64,000 nucleotides of DNA. Origin: Pseudoalteromonas sp. DL-6 (GTDB taxonomy: Bacteria > Pseudomonadota > Gammaproteobacteria > Enterobacterales > Alteromonadaceae). Below are positions 28,858-38,324 of the stretch, one piece after another. Under the pieces are notes generated by a model. The model saw only the letters and a list, made by a program, of their open reading frames with translations, was not told where the DNA came from and did not search any database. The DNA is taken from contig NZ_CP019770.1 of the NCBI RefSeq assembly GCF_004328665.1, positions 620,001 through 684,000 on the forward strand, in the 5' to 3' direction. How positions within the stretch are numbered: the stretch's first letter is position 1; each line of letters opens with the position of its first letter. The position numbers were made by a program, and so were the translations under genes.

Positions 28858-30075
28858 GTGGCACTTATAGTTCAAAAATTTGGCGGCACTTCGGTAGGCT
28901 CAATAGAGCGTATTGAAGCGGTCGCCGACCTTGTTGTTAAAACTAAGCAGCAAGGCCACCAAGTGGTGGTAGTGCTTTCGGCAATGTCGGGAGAAACCAA
29001 TCGCTTAATTAATCTTGCCAAAAAAATCGACTCTCGCCCGAGTAGTCGTGAACTCGATGTATTACTTAGTACCGGTGAACAAGTCTCTATTGCTTTATTA
29101 GCGATGGCGATTATTAAACGCGGCCATTCTGCAGTAAGTTTATTAGCCGATCAGGTTAATATATTAACCGATAACATGTTCGGTAAAGCGCGGGTGGAAG
29201 AGGTCGCGGCTACGCGTTTAAAACATGAACTTGAACATAACCGTATTGCTATTATTGCCGGATTTCAGGGGCGCGATATTGAGGGTAACGTGACCACGCT
29301 TGGGCGTGGTGGCACCGATACCTCAGCGGTTGAAATTGCTGGTGCAATAAAAGCCGATGAGTGTCAGATCTATACCGATGTTGATGGCGTATATACTACA
29401 GACCCGCGTGTGGAACCTAACGCACGACGTTTAAGTCATGTTACCTTTGCTGAAATGCTTGAGCTGGCAAGTTTAGGCGCTAAAGTGTTGCATATTCGCT
29501 CTGTAGAATCTGCTGGTAAACACAATGTTCCTTTGCGGGTTTTATCTAGCTTTAAACCCGATGAAGGCACGTTAATTAGTTTTGAGGAGAGCGACGTGAC
29601 AAGCAATGTCGTATCGGGTATTGCATTTAATCGAGATGAGTGCTTAATTAAGGTGCATGGAATGCCACAAGGCACCAAACATCTTGCAAAAGTTTTGAAA
29701 CTTTTTTCTGATAATGGCATCGAAATAGATATGATTAATCAAATTAATCATAAAGTTGAAAAAGTCGACTATGCTTTTACTGTGCATTTAAATGATTACT
29801 TAAACGCACTTGATTTGTTAACGGCTGAGCAACAGCAATTTGACGCACAGGCAATTGACGGATTAACTAATGTGGCGAAAGTGTCAGCTGTAGGTATGGG
29901 GATGAAATCTCATTCTGGGGTAGCGAGTTTATTTTTTGATTCGTTAGCACAAGAGAACATTGATGTGATGTTTGTTTCAACCTCAGAGATAAAAATTTCA
30001 GTTTTAATAGATGAAAAATACCTTGAGCTGGCTGTTCGTGCATTACATAAGACATTTTTAACAGAAAATGAATAG
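28858..30075 (+). CDS. lysC: Aspartate kinase, monofunctional
   Basis: The enzyme phosphorylates aspartate at the head of the lysine, threonine and methionine pathway. The kinase domain shows KFGGTSVGS, GRGGTDTSAVEIA and YTDVDGVYTTDPR; two ACT domains follow (around residues 265-400), the usual feedback site. At 405 residues it is monofunctional, with no homoserine dehydrogenase. The start is GTG at 28858, six bases after the alaS stop, indicating co-transcription. Placement between alaS and csrA is conserved in many marine gammaproteobacteria. Confidence 0.96.
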   Translation: MALIVQKFGGTSVGSIERIEAVADLVVKTKQQGHQVVVVLSAMSGETNRLINLAKKIDSRPSSRELDVLLSTGEQVSIALLAMAIIKRGHSAVSLLADQVNILTDNMFGKARVEEVAATRLKHELEHNRIAIIAGFQGRDIEGNVTTLGRGGTDTSAVEIAGAIKADECQIYTDVDGVYTTDPRVEPNARRLSHVTFAEMLELASLGAKVLHIRSVESAGKHNVPLRVLSSFKPDEGTLISFEESDVTSNVVSGIAFNRDECLIKVHGMPQGTKHLAKVLKLFSDNGIEIDMINQINHKVEKVDYAFTVHLNDYLNALDLLTAEQQQFDAQAIDGLTNVAKVSAVGMGMKSHSGVASLFFDSLAQENIDVMFVSTSEIKISVLIDEKYLELAVRALHKTFLTENE

Positions 30076-30165
30076 ATTGCGAGTTTTTACTTACTTTTTA
30101 GTCTAATTTTAATTAAAATGTGTGTGCGGAATCTTATAATTTTATTGGAACATGGGAGCAAGAGA

Positions 30166-30357
30166 ATGCTAATACTAACTCGTAGAGTAGGCGAGACCCT
30201 TATGATTGGTGACGAAGTAACCGTTACTGTTCTAGGTGTTAAAGGAAATCAAGTTCGTATCGGTGTTAACGCACCTAAAGACGTATCAGTTCATCGTGAA
30301 GAAATTTACATGCGCATACAAGCTGAAAAGTCTAACCCTAATCCGGGCAATGCTTAA
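30166..30357 (+). CDS. csrA: Carbon storage regulator CsrA
   Basis: The 63-residue RNA-binding dimer begins [20 protein letters not shown] and has the second RNA-contact strand [12 protein letters not shown], both fully conserved. It binds GGA motifs in mRNA leaders and controls central carbon use, motility and biofilm genes. GGGAGCAAGAG precedes the ATG. An upstream extension of the frame to 30118 has no support. It follows lysC after 90 bases and probably has its own promoter as well as readthrough. A bidirectional terminator follows. Confidence 0.97.
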   Translation: MLILTRRVGETLMIGDEVTVTVLGVKGNQVRIGVNAPKDVSVHREEIYMRIQAEKSNPNPGNA

Positions 30358-30401
30358 TCAACATAGTATAAAATGTGCTAGTTAATAACTACGACATTTA
30401 T

Positions 30402-30427
30402 AAAAGCCACTCACTGAGTGGCTTTTT
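30402..30427. terminator. Bidirectional terminator between csrA and the YcxB-like gene
   Basis: AAAAGCCACTCA pairs with TGAGTGGCTTTT as an almost loop-free palindrome with a T-run on the plus strand. It overlaps the last codons of the convergent gene. Confidence 0.85.
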
Positions 30428-30878
30428 TGTTTATAAAATCTATCGTTTCATCGTTGAGTATTGCCTTAGAGATGTATTGCATACCGCTTTTACTTTTTAG
30501 CAATAGCCCGCAATCTGTAGTAATTACTTCATTAATGTCGTGCCAAGCTAACTGATAGTTTTTGTAATGATTGGTCGATTTTATCCCATCCTCGTCAAAG
30601 GTAAGGGTAACTTCAGAGCCTGATGCTCTGCTAAGCATTTGCCTTGTTACCCACCAAGGGCGGCGATAGTAAAAGGCAATACACTCAAGTAAAGCTAACA
30701 TAAGCAAAAATGTACCAAGGTAATGATCGCCTAAACCATAAATGCCAAATAGCCCCAATGCCACAAGCAGCGCTAATAAAAAGTATTTAGGTTGTGCACG
30801 CTTGCTATAAGGCAACGACTGGTCGAAGCATTCATAAAAGTAAGGTTTATCGAGTTTATAAGTTGTTGTAAATACCAT
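30411..30878 (-). CDS. YcxB-like membrane protein
   Basis: The 155-residue protein has two adjacent membrane helices (about residues 31-70) and a C-terminal soluble domain with TLTFDEDGIKS and YQLAWHDINEVITTDCGLLL, the pattern of the YcxB-like domain. Function of the family is unknown. Its stop lies inside the csrA terminator. Confidence 0.7.
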   Translation of the reverse strand: MVFTTTYKLDKPYFYECFDQSLPYSKRAQPKYFLLALLVALGLFGIYGLGDHYLGTFLLMLALLECIAFYYRRPWWVTRQMLSRASGSEVTLTFDEDGIKSTNHYKNYQLAWHDINEVITTDCGLLLKSKSGMQYISKAILNDETIDFINKKATQ

Positions 30879-30969
30879 GTGTTTACACTTAAAAGCTATT
30901 TTTTACTATTTTAGCCTAATGCGCAGCTTAAAAGGGGAAATGACTAAAAACTATTTATATTTTAGGCAT

Positions 30970-30996
30970 AAAAAAACGACCCGTAGGTCGTTTTTT
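30970..30996 (-). terminator. Terminator after the small lipoprotein gene
   Basis: AAAAAACGACC pairs with GGTCGTTTTTT around CGTA. It is 17 bases beyond the lipoprotein stop on the minus strand and is symmetric, so it could also stop plus-strand transcription. Confidence 0.8.
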
Positions 30997-31012
30997 AGCT
31001 AAATAAATAACA

Positions 31013-31204
31013 TTAGCAATTTGTTTCTTCGGCATTAACGCCTTCTTTTACTTCTTCACAGGTGTCTTCTACTTTGTTTTGCACATCTGTTACTGCTTCG
31101 TCAATGCGTTCACCCGCTTCTTCTGCATGATTGTCTTCACAACCCATAATAAATGCACTTGCGAATAGACCAATAGCAGCTGCTTTAAGTGTTGATGATT
31201 TCAT
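31013..31204 (-). CDS. Small acidic lipoprotein (63 aa)
   Basis: A signal sequence with a lipobox-like end (ASAFIMGC) is followed by a short acidic helical segment with EEAGERIDEAVTDVQNKVED, so the mature protein of about 42 residues should be lipid-anchored. Two further Cys residues near the C-terminus (DTCEEV, ETNC) could form a disulfide. The design resembles small stress-related envelope lipoproteins with amphipathic helices; function unknown. AAGGAAT precedes the ATG. The DUF1328 gene lies just upstream on the same strand and may be co-transcribed. Confidence 0.75.
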   Translation of the reverse strand: MKSSTLKAAAIGLFASAFIMGCEDNHAEEAGERIDEAVTDVQNKVEDTCEEVKEGVNAEETNC

Positions 31205-31253
31205 AATGTAATTCCTTGTATATATAAGTTTAAAAGAGAGTGTAGTGTTTTAT

Positions 31254-31427
31254 CTACCTGGGGCTTTTACCACGTAAGGCGCCAGAGACTAGTGAAATAA
31301 CCAATAAAACTAAAAAGATAAAAAATATGATCTTAGCAATTCCAGCTGCGGCTCCTGCAATACCGCCAAATCCTAAAACGGCTGCAATTAGTGCGATCAC
31401 CAAAAATGTAATTGTCCAGCGTAACAT
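31254..31427 (-). CDS. DUF1328 (YtjA-type) small membrane protein
   Basis: The frame encodes 57 residues beginning [20 protein letters not shown] and continuing with a Gly/Ala-rich turn ([12 protein letters not shown]) and a second helix, the complete DUF1328 layout. GGAG lies six bases before the ATG at 31425-31427; an ATG two codons upstream is too close to that site. The family is often stress-induced and found beside small lipoproteins, as here. Two inner-membrane helices; function unknown. Confidence 0.88.
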   Translation of the reverse strand: MLRWTITFLVIALIAAVLGFGGIAGAAAGIAKIIFFIFLVLLVISLVSGALRGKSPR

Positions 31428-31625
31428 TGTCATCTCCTTGATTTATCTAAGTGTTAGTTTTATATAAGCGAGTAATGTGCCAGTGTTTTATTTTGTTTTA
31501 AATCAATGGTTTGTTTTGTTTTTACGTGGTTGGCTTTATATTGAGTTGGTAATTTTTACGATTTTATCGGTAACTTATTCACAGTTGTATACGGTGAGAT
31601 AATAAGTAGTTAGTGCAGCTCTTTT

Positions 31626-31642
31626 TTTTGGTAAGACCAATT
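31626..31642 (+). promoter_or_regulatory. PdhR/GntR-type operator, distal
   Basis: TTTTGGTAAGACCAATT differs at one position from the symmetric motif AATTGGTAAGACCAATT that I recall for the pyruvate-responsive repressor PdhR of enterobacteria. It lies exactly 200 bp upstream of a second site. Confidence 0.65.
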
Positions 31643-31825
31643 AACATTTGTTTTAAGGGTTTTAAATGGGTTGGCATGATGGGTTTGCTTTTTATGTGTT
31701 TTTACAAAGTATTAGGGGTTTTATATATTCTTTGTTTATAACGAACATTTTTATCATCTATATATAGGTCAAATAAGCTATTTTAGGTGGTGTTAACCTT
31801 ATTGGTGATATGTTACTTTTAGATT

Positions 31826-31842
31826 AATTGGTTTTACCAATT
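31826..31842 (+). promoter_or_regulatory. PdhR/GntR-type operator, proximal
   Basis: AATTGGTTTTACCAATT is a perfect 7-3-7 palindrome of the same TTGGT-N3-ACCAA class. It sits about ten bases upstream of the -35 element of a candidate promoter for oadGAB, a position suited to control of initiation. Confidence 0.7.
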
Positions 31843-31851
31843 TACAACATG

Positions 31852-31879
31852 TAGACAAAAGAATAGTTTTTGTTACTAT
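31852..31879 (+). promoter_or_regulatory. Candidate oadGAB promoter
   Basis: TAGACA at 31852-31857 is followed after 16 bases by TACTAT at 31874-31879, a plausible sigma-70 pair 60-70 bases before the oadG start. Hexamer matches are moderate. Confidence 0.45.
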
Positions 31880-31942
31880 TGGTGAATAATTATTTAAATA
31901 AACTGACTTTTTATGTTGTTCGGTTTGAACAGGGGGAGAATT

Positions 31943-32188
31943 ATGGATATAGGGGCTTTGCTCACAACTGCGGGCAATTTAATGCTAACAGGTATGGTGG
32001 GCGTGTTTGTATTTCTTTCTTTATTGATTGGTGCAGTGACACTCATGTCTAAGCTGGCTAGCAAGTTTTCTCAGCCAGAACTCGCAACATCACATAGAAC
32101 ACCATCTTTTAAATCGCAAGGTGTGCCAAATGAGCACATCGCTGCAATTAGTGCTGCCATTGCTCAGTACAAAACAAATAATAATTAG
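31943..32188 (+). CDS. oadG: Oxaloacetate decarboxylase gamma subunit
   Basis: The 81-residue subunit has one N-terminal membrane helix (LMLTGMVGVFVFLSLLIGAVTL) and a short soluble tail that anchors the alpha subunit to the beta channel. I start at ATG 31943 because GGGGGAG lies directly upstream; the frame back to 31913 has no support. oadA starts 12 bases after its stop. Confidence 0.9.
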   Translation: MDIGALLTTAGNLMLTGMVGVFVFLSLLIGAVTLMSKLASKFSQPELATSHRTPSFKSQGVPNEHIAAISAAIAQYKTNNN

Positions 32189-32200
32189 AGGAGCATACCA

Positions 32201-33982
32201 ATGGCTAAATTAAAAATAACAGAACTTGTACTTCGTGACGCACATCAGTCGCTTTTAGCTACCCGCATGCGATTAGACGACATGTTACCTATTGCAAAAA
32301 AAATTGATGACGCAGGTTATTGGTCTATTGAATCTTGGGGTGGGGCTACCTTTGACTCATGTATTCGTTATTTAGGTGAAGATCCGTGGGAGCGTATCCG
32401 TGCGCTCAAAAAAGCGATGCCAAATACGCCACAGCAAATGCTACTTCGCGGGCAAAACCTATTAGGGTATCGCCATTATGCAGATGATGTGGTTGAGAAG
32501 TTTGTCGAGCGTGCGCACAAAAATGGCGTAGATGTATTTCGTATTTTTGATGCCATGAATGATGTGCGTAACTTAGAAGCCGCTATTAAAGCGGCGGTTA
32601 AAGTAGGGGCGCATGCGCAAGGTACTATTTCGTACACAGTAAGCCCAGTACATACATTAGATATGTGGTTAACGCTTGCAAAGCAGCTAGAAGAATTAGG
32701 TTGTCATTCAATTTGTATTAAAGATATGGCGGGTCTGCTTAAGCCATATGATGCAGAAGAACTCATTAAAGCGTTAAAAGAAACGGTTTCAATACCTATT
32801 GCTATGCAATGTCATGCAACAACAGGGTTGAGTACAGCTACTTATCAAAAAGCCATTGATGCTGGCATTGATATGCTCGACACCGCTGTATCATCTATGA
32901 GTATGACCTATGGTCATTCAGCAACCGAAACAATTGCTGCAATCGTGGAGGGAACAGAGCGTGATACTGGGCTTGATTTAAACCATCTAGAAGAAATTGC
33001 CGCTTACTTTAGAGACGTACGTAAAAAGTACGCTGCGTTTGAAGGCAGTTTAAAAGGTGTTGATGGCCGCATTTTATTAGCACAAGTGCCAGGTGGCATG
33101 CTAACCAACATGGAAAATCAGCTTAAAGAACAAGGCGCTGCTGATAAACTAAATGAAGTACTACTTGAAATTCCTCGAGTACGTGAAGATTTAGGTTTTA
33201 TTCCACTGGTAACACCTACTTCACAAATTGTTGGCACTCAAGCGGTATTAAATGTGCTCACTGGTGAGCGTTATAAAACTATCACCAAAGAAACTGCTGG
33301 CGTATTAAAAGGTGAGTATGGTTCAACACCTGCACCAATGAATAAAGAGCTACAAGAGCGTGTACTTGATGGCAGTGAGGCCATCACCTGTCGTCCAGCC
33401 GATATTATTAAACCTGAACTTGAAACGCTCGAAGCTGAATTAAGCAAGCTTGCTCAGGAGCAAGGGCTAACTTTAGCTGATGAGCAAATTGATGATGTGC
33501 TTACCTATGCGTTATTCCCACAGATTGGGTTGAAGTTTATTAAAAACCGTAATAACCCTGATGCATTTGAGCCTGTTCCTAGCGCTGATGATAGCGCCAA
33601 TAAAGCACCTGAAAAATCAGCGGCAAACAATAAAGGCGTTAAGGCAGAGCAGTACAGCGTTAAAGTAGACGGTAAAGTATACGATGTCGTGGTTGCTCAA
33701 GGTGGTGAGCTTAAAGAGGTTTCGTTAAAAGACTCTGAGCATATTCCACAGTCGGCATCGGTTGCCTCGGGTGAAACATTGAATGCCCCACTGGCTGGTA
33801 ATATTTTTAAGATTAAAGTAAAGCCAGGTCAGGTAGTCAATGAAGGTGATGTGGTGATTATTATGGAAGCCATGAAAATGGAAACCGAAGTACGTGCCAT
33901 GCATACCGGTACAATTGCTGAGTTGCTTGTTTCTGAAGGTGATTCAGTATCAACCGGTGATGCAATGATTGCACTAGCTTAA
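32201..33982 (+). CDS. oadA: Oxaloacetate decarboxylase alpha subunit (biotin carboxyltransferase)
   Basis: The N-terminal carboxyltransferase domain shows [17 protein letters not shown] and the metal-binding [10 protein letters not shown] linker leads to the biotinyl domain with the acceptor Lys in EAMKMETE. The enzyme moves CO2 from oxaloacetate to biotin, giving pyruvate; decarboxylation at the membrane drives Na+ export. Length of 593 residues is typical. Second gene of oadGAB with an AGAGGAG ribosome site. Confidence 0.96.
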   Translation: MAKLKITELVLRDAHQSLLATRMRLDDMLPIAKKIDDAGYWSIESWGGATFDSCIRYLGEDPWERIRALKKAMPNTPQQMLLRGQNLLGYRHYADDVVEKFVERAHKNGVDVFRIFDAMNDVRNLEAAIKAAVKVGAHAQGTISYTVSPVHTLDMWLTLAKQLEELGCHSICIKDMAGLLKPYDAEELIKALKETVSIPIAMQCHATTGLSTATYQKAIDAGIDMLDTAVSSMSMTYGHSATETIAAIVEGTERDTGLDLNHLEEIAAYFRDVRKKYAAFEGSLKGVDGRILLAQVPGGMLTNMENQLKEQGAADKLNEVLLEIPRVREDLGFIPLVTPTSQIVGTQAVLNVLTGERYKTITKETAGVLKGEYGSTPAPMNKELQERVLDGSEAITCRPADIIKPELETLEAELSKLAQEQGLTLADEQIDDVLTYALFPQIGLKFIKNRNNPDAFEPVPSADDSANKAPEKSAANNKGVKAEQYSVKVDGKVYDVVVAQGGELKEVSLKDSEHIPQSASVASGETLNAPLAGNIFKIKVKPGQVVNEGDVVIIMEAMKMETEVRAMHTGTIAELLVSEGDSVSTGDAMIALA

Positions 33983-33996
33983 GGAGTGAACAGAGG

Positions 33997-35127
33997 ATGG
34001 ATGGTATTTTAAACCTCTGGCATGCCACAGGCATTGCTAACTTTACATTTCCTGGGCTGATCATGATTGCCGTTGGCTGTTTGCTGTTATTTTTAGCAAT
34101 TGCCAAAAACTTTGAGCCGTTATTGCTACTGCCCATTGGTTTTGGAGCCATTTTAACCAATATTCCGGTGGCTGGTTTATCAGATCCTGGTGGCTTACTT
34201 TACTATGTTTATTATGTTGGTATTGATACCGGTATTTTTCCGCTATTAATATTTATGGGAGTGGGGGCCTTAACTGATTTTAGTGCCTTGATTGCCAACC
34301 CGCGTATGTTGCTATTAGGTGCGGCAGCGCAGTTTGGTATTTTTGCGACGTTATTTGGCGCTATTTTACTTAACTTTATTCCGGGATTTGAATTTAGCTT
34401 ACAAGATGCTTCTGCAATTGCGATTATTGGTGGTGCAGATGGGCCAACCGCTATCTTTTTAGCGTCAAAGCTGGCCCCTGATTTACTGGGCGCTATAGCG
34501 GTGGCTGCGTACTCGTACATGGCGTTGGTGCCTATTATTCAGCCACCTATTATGCGTGCGTTTACAACGCCTGAAGAACGCAAAATTCAAATGCCAGAAC
34601 TGCGTAAAGTATCTAAAAAGGAAAAAATTATTTTCCCACTGATGGTGCTTACCTTAACTGCTATATTCTTACCTGCGGCAATTCCGCTGGTTGGTATGTT
34701 CTGTTTAGGTAACTTAATGCGTGAGTCGGGTGTAGTTGATAGGCTCAGCAACAGTGCGCAAAACGAAATCATTAATATCACCACTATATTTCTAGGACTT
34801 GCAGTGGGCTCTAAACTTGCTGCCGAGCAGTTCTTAACAGTAGAAACTATTGGTATTTTGGTACTGGGTGCACTGGCGTTTGCTATTGGTACAGCCTCAG
34901 GTGTATTTATGGCTAAAGGCTTAAATAAAATATCAAAAACTCCTATAAATCCATTAATTGGTGCTGCAGGTGTATCCGCTGTGCCAATGGCTGCAAGGGT
35001 AGTTAACAAAGTTGGGCTTGAAAATAACCCACATAACTTCTTATTAATGCATGCCATGGGGCCTAATGTTGCAGGGGTGTTAGGTAGTGCCGTTGCAGCA
35101 GGTATTTTGCTCGCTCTTGTGGGTTAA
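33997..35127 (+). CDS. oadB: Oxaloacetate decarboxylase beta subunit (Na+ channel)
   Basis: The 376-residue polytopic protein has about nine hydrophobic helices and the channel motif [12 protein letters not shown], whose Asp takes part in Na+ movement in this family. It couples decarboxylation of carboxybiotin to sodium export. It starts 14 bases after oadA, and the operon ends at a strong terminator. Confidence 0.96.
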   Translation: MDGILNLWHATGIANFTFPGLIMIAVGCLLLFLAIAKNFEPLLLLPIGFGAILTNIPVAGLSDPGGLLYYVYYVGIDTGIFPLLIFMGVGALTDFSALIANPRMLLLGAAAQFGIFATLFGAILLNFIPGFEFSLQDASAIAIIGGADGPTAIFLASKLAPDLLGAIAVAAYSYMALVPIIQPPIMRAFTTPEERKIQMPELRKVSKKEKIIFPLMVLTLTAIFLPAAIPLVGMFCLGNLMRESGVVDRLSNSAQNEIINITTIFLGLAVGSKLAAEQFLTVETIGILVLGALAFAIGTASGVFMAKGLNKISKTPINPLIGAAGVSAVPMAARVVNKVGLENNPHNFLLMHAMGPNVAGVLGSAVAAGILLALVG

Positions 35128-35150
35128 ATGTAATTTAGACTCAACCTATT

Positions 35151-35175
35151 AGCGCAGTTTACTGCGCTTTTTTTT
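35151..35175 (+). terminator. oadGAB terminator
   Basis: AGCGCAGT pairs with ACTGCGCT around two bases, with a run of eight T from the end of the stem, 23 bases after the oadB stop. Confidence 0.9.
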
Positions 35176-35270
35176 GCCTAAAATTTGATGTTTTGACTTA
35201 AGCGGTTTCTTGTATAGAGTTTTTTGTTTACAGTAGTCATTCTTCATTTAAATTCTTAAAGGTTACTGGT

Positions 35271-36242
35271 ATGCATCATACTCCATTGGCAAAATATCTC
35301 CCGAATGTAAGCAAGCTTGTTTTTGGCTGTATGGGTTTGGGAGGCGCATGGAACAAAGATGCGATCACCAGTGCGCATTTACAACAAACTCATTCATGCA
35401 TAGATGCCGCCATTGAAGGCGGAATTAATTTTTTTGATCACGCTGATATTTATACCTTAGGCAAAGCCGAGCATGTTTTTGGTCAAGCTCTGGCTGAGCG
35501 TCCCGAACTTAGAGAACAAATGTATATTCAGTCTAAGTGCGGTATTCGCTTTGCTGATGATAAACACCCACAGCGCTATGACTTTTCAGCTGATTGGATT
35601 GAGCGCTCGGTAGAGGGCTCATTAAAGCGATTAAATACCGATTATTTAGACGTACTTATGTTGCACCGCCCTGATCCTTTAATGGAAGTAGAGGAAGTTG
35701 CGCAAGTATTTAGTTGTTTAAAAGAAAGTGGCAAAGTGCGCCATTTTGCAGTGTCTAATATGTCGCAACATCAAATACGCTTTTTGCAACGCGCTTTAGA
35801 TATGCCGATTGTGGCAAATCAAATAGAAGCGAGTTTACACAAGCATCAATGGGTTGATGAAGGCGTTTATGTGGGTAATGCCGATGGCAAAGATATTAAC
35901 TTTACCCCAGGCAATATTGAATATTGCCGTGAGCATGAAATTCAGATTCAAAGTTGGGGCAGTTTATGCCAGGGTTTATACTCTGGTGGCGATTTATCAA
36001 AGGCCTCGCCTGCAGATATTAATACCAGTATTTTAGTCAGTAAGCTTGCCATACTCTATGGCACAACAGCAGAAGCTATTGTATTAGCATGGTTACTGCG
36101 CCACCCAGCATCAATTCAACCAATTATTGGCACGACTAATATAGAGCGGATAAAAGCATCCTGTGATGCGGTAAATGTTAACTTAAGTCGGGAGCATTGG
36201 TATGAGCTATATATCAGCGCGAAAGGCTGCGCTTTACCATAA
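35271..36242 (+). CDS. Aldo/keto reductase family oxidoreductase
   Basis: An NAD(P)H-dependent (beta/alpha)8 oxidoreductase: catalytic residues are visible as Asp and Tyr in FDHADIYTLG, Lys in QSKCGI and His in LMLHRPDP. Length of 323 residues is normal, and the layout resembles the YdhF-like branch. Cytoplasmic; substrate unknown. A tiny membrane protein gene follows after 19 bases and may be co-transcribed. Confidence 0.9.
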   Translation: MHHTPLAKYLPNVSKLVFGCMGLGGAWNKDAITSAHLQQTHSCIDAAIEGGINFFDHADIYTLGKAEHVFGQALAERPELREQMYIQSKCGIRFADDKHPQRYDFSADWIERSVEGSLKRLNTDYLDVLMLHRPDPLMEVEEVAQVFSCLKESGKVRHFAVSNMSQHQIRFLQRALDMPIVANQIEASLHKHQWVDEGVYVGNADGKDINFTPGNIEYCREHEIQIQSWGSLCQGLYSGGDLSKASPADINTSILVSKLAILYGTTAEAIVLAWLLRHPASIQPIIGTTNIERIKASCDAVNVNLSREHWYELYISAKGCALP

Positions 36243-36261
36243 CCTGATGTAGGGTGATGAT

Positions 36262-36438
36262 ATGAACATATTTGTTATTTTAATTAGCCTAGTGATTGCT
36301 TTGCTGATCATTATTCCGTTACTGGAAAAATACCAAAGTAAAATGGGGCTTGATAGCGCCACTAAATATAGTAAGTACATTTGGCCACTGGTGATGATCT
36401 CTTTGGTTGTGCAGCTTATTTATGTACTCATAAATTAA
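36262..36438 (+). CDS. Small hypothetical membrane protein (58 aa)
   Basis: The frame encodes MNIFVILISLVIALLIIIPL, a short hydrophilic centre (EKYQSKMGLDSATKYSKY) and a second helix IWPLVMISLVVQLIYVLIN: a helical hairpin in the inner membrane. AGGGTGAT precedes the ATG. I do not recognise the family. Position between the reductase and a terminator supports a real gene. Confidence 0.6.
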   Translation: MNIFVILISLVIALLIIIPLLEKYQSKMGLDSATKYSKYIWPLVMISLVVQLIYVLIN

Positions 36439-36463
36439 GTTTGAAACTTAAATATCACACACA

Positions 36464-36501
36464 AAAAAGCCTTTGCGGGTTATCCCTGCAAAGGCTTTTT
36501 T
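36464..36501. terminator. Bidirectional terminator
   Basis: AAAAAAGCCTTTGC pairs with GCAAAGGCTTTTTT around an 11-base loop whose GGG/CCC can extend the stem. It serves the plus-strand reductase operon and the minus-strand endopeptidase gene. Confidence 0.88.
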
Positions 36502-36519
36502 ATTTAACCATTAAGATCT

Positions 36520-37833
36520 TTATTTAAGTGCCAATTGAAGTTCACGATTACGCTCAAGTTGCGCAATAAAGTTATCAGCAATAGGCTTAAACTTAGCAAG
36601 CTCTGAGCGTGGTAATGGCTCAGATTTAGGTAATTTCACGGTTTTAGGGTTACGGTGAACACCGTTAACCAAAAACTCATAATGTAAGTGCGCTCCAGTT
36701 ACTCGACCTGTTGAGCCTACAGTACCAATTTTCTCACCTTGTTTGATTTTTTGCCCTGTTCTAACTAGACGCTTGTTAAGGTGTAAGTACTTAGTAACGT
36801 ACTGCGTACCGTGGCTAATAAATACGTAATTACCATTGTATTTACTGTAGCCCGCTTTGATCACCTTACCATTACCCGATGACACAACTGGGGTGCCTGT
36901 ACGTGCGGCGTAGTCAATACCTCGGTGTGCTTTTACTTGTCCTGTAACAGGGTGTAAGCGGCGAGGATTAAAGCTTGAGCTGATATATTTAAAGTTTACT
37001 GGTGCACGTAAGAAGGCTTTTTTCATACTGCGACCTTCAGGGGTATAAAAATTACCGTCTGTGTGTCGAATTGCTGTGTAGCGTTCACCTTGGTTTATAA
37101 ATTCAGCGGCAACGATCTTACCAGTGCCAATAAATTCACCGTCAACAAAATGAGACTCATAAATTAAGCCAAATTCATCACCTTTACGGATGTCATTTGC
37201 AAAATCCACGTCCCAACCAAATATATCGGCAAAGTTCATTATTTGGCGTTCACTTAAACCTGCTGCGATCGCCGATGTCCAAAAGCTACTAGAAATTTCA
37301 CCACGTGCGGTTTTGCTCAGTGTTTCTATTTCTTTGCTGTCAATTGAAGTGTCGTATTGGCCTTCGTCATTTAGGGTGACAAATAAGGTATCTGTTTTAG
37401 AAATAACATAACGCAATTGAGCTAACGAGCCATCTTCTGCAGTTGCAAAACTTAGTGTTTCACCAGGGTGAATTTTGGTTAGCTTACGTGTTTCAGCATT
37501 GGTATTAACCAGTTTATAAAGCGTTTGCGCAGAAAAACCAGCGCGCTTAAAAATGATCGCTAAATTGTCACCATTTTTAACAAGGTGATCGACAAAATCG
37601 TACTCTGGAAGTTTTTGCGCTGCTTGCTCTGAATTTAAGTCGGTGAGTTTTTCGTTTTCACCTACTTTTATTTGTAATTCGTAGCGCTTACCAATCTCTA
37701 GCGTGTTCTCGCTATTGTCTTTGGATGCAGTGGCTTTTTCAGAAGGTAAAAAAGCTAAGGCAACAATAGCAGAAACCAAACCTAGAATGAGCATTTTGTG
37801 TTTTTTGGGGAGCGTGTTAACCACGTGGACCAT
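36520..37833 (-). CDS. M23 family peptidoglycan DD-metalloendopeptidase (MepM-like)
   Basis: The 437-residue protein has an N-terminal membrane anchor (KMLILGLVSAIVALAFL), an OapA/LysM-like region (VKNGDNLAIIFKRAGFSAQT), a middle domain and a C-terminal LytM domain with zinc ligands in AHRGIDYAA and HLHYEF. It should cut cross-links during wall growth in the periplasm, as MepM (YebA) does. Divergent from tyrS across a 491-base gap, a pairing seen in many gammaproteobacteria. Confidence 0.92.
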   Translation of the reverse strand: MVHVVNTLPKKHKMLILGLVSAIVALAFLPSEKATASKDNSENTLEIGKRYELQIKVGENEKLTDLNSEQAAQKLPEYDFVDHLVKNGDNLAIIFKRAGFSAQTLYKLVNTNAETRKLTKIHPGETLSFATAEDGSLAQLRYVISKTDTLFVTLNDEGQYDTSIDSKEIETLSKTARGEISSSFWTSAIAAGLSERQIMNFADIFGWDVDFANDIRKGDEFGLIYESHFVDGEFIGTGKIVAAEFINQGERYTAIRHTDGNFYTPEGRSMKKAFLRAPVNFKYISSSFNPRRLHPVTGQVKAHRGIDYAARTGTPVVSSGNGKVIKAGYSKYNGNYVFISHGTQYVTKYLHLNKRLVRTGQKIKQGEKIGTVGSTGRVTGAHLHYEFLVNGVHRNPKTVKLPKSEPLPRSELAKFKPIADNFIAQLERNRELQLALK

Positions 37834-38324
37834 AACGTGCCTTTTTCTGCTGTCAAGATAATAAATAGATTATATTGCAGGATATAACGAATAATCTGTG
37901 AATACTAGTATTTTGTAGATTTAAACTCGCGTTAAATTAAGCTAAAATCATAGGGTATTCAGGCTGTTTGTGTTTAAAGTTGAACAATCGGACTATTTTA
38001 TATTCTTGGATACTTTGCTTTTTCATCGTAATGTTAAATTAGCTTTTAAAACGATTTAATAGCGAGAAGTGATTAATTTATAAACTGTTTTTTGGGTTTT
38101 TATAAATACCTTTAGCGTATTATTAATCGCTCTTTTATATCCCTTTTTAGAACGTACACCCTGCATTTTAGTCGGTGCTGCGATTAGTTAAAAAAGTTGT
38201 TCTAATTAAGTGGAAATTTGTTATGTTAGCTAAATAGTTTTATTTGCTTTGTTAAAACGCGCTAGCAATAAATCGTGAGCATATTACACCCCTTCGTTGT
38301 CAGAATTTTTTGGAGTAACACACA
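37834..38324. other. Divergent intergenic region between the endopeptidase gene and tyrS
   Basis: This AT-rich stretch of 491 bases must hold both promoters. I see no credible ORF, repeat or structured RNA in it, and no convincing operator. Confidence 0.5.

Larger units (their letters stand above)
31428..31942. other. Long regulatory intergenic region before oadG
   Basis: These 515 bases carry no credible gene. They hold two PdhR-type palindromes (31626-31642 and 31826-31842) and a candidate promoter just after the second. They separate the divergent DUF1328 and oad transcripts. Confidence 0.7.

Noticed and set aside
34587..35057. 156-codon ORF antisense to oadB
   Set aside because: Shadow of the hydrophobic beta subunit; no ribosome site or family likeness.
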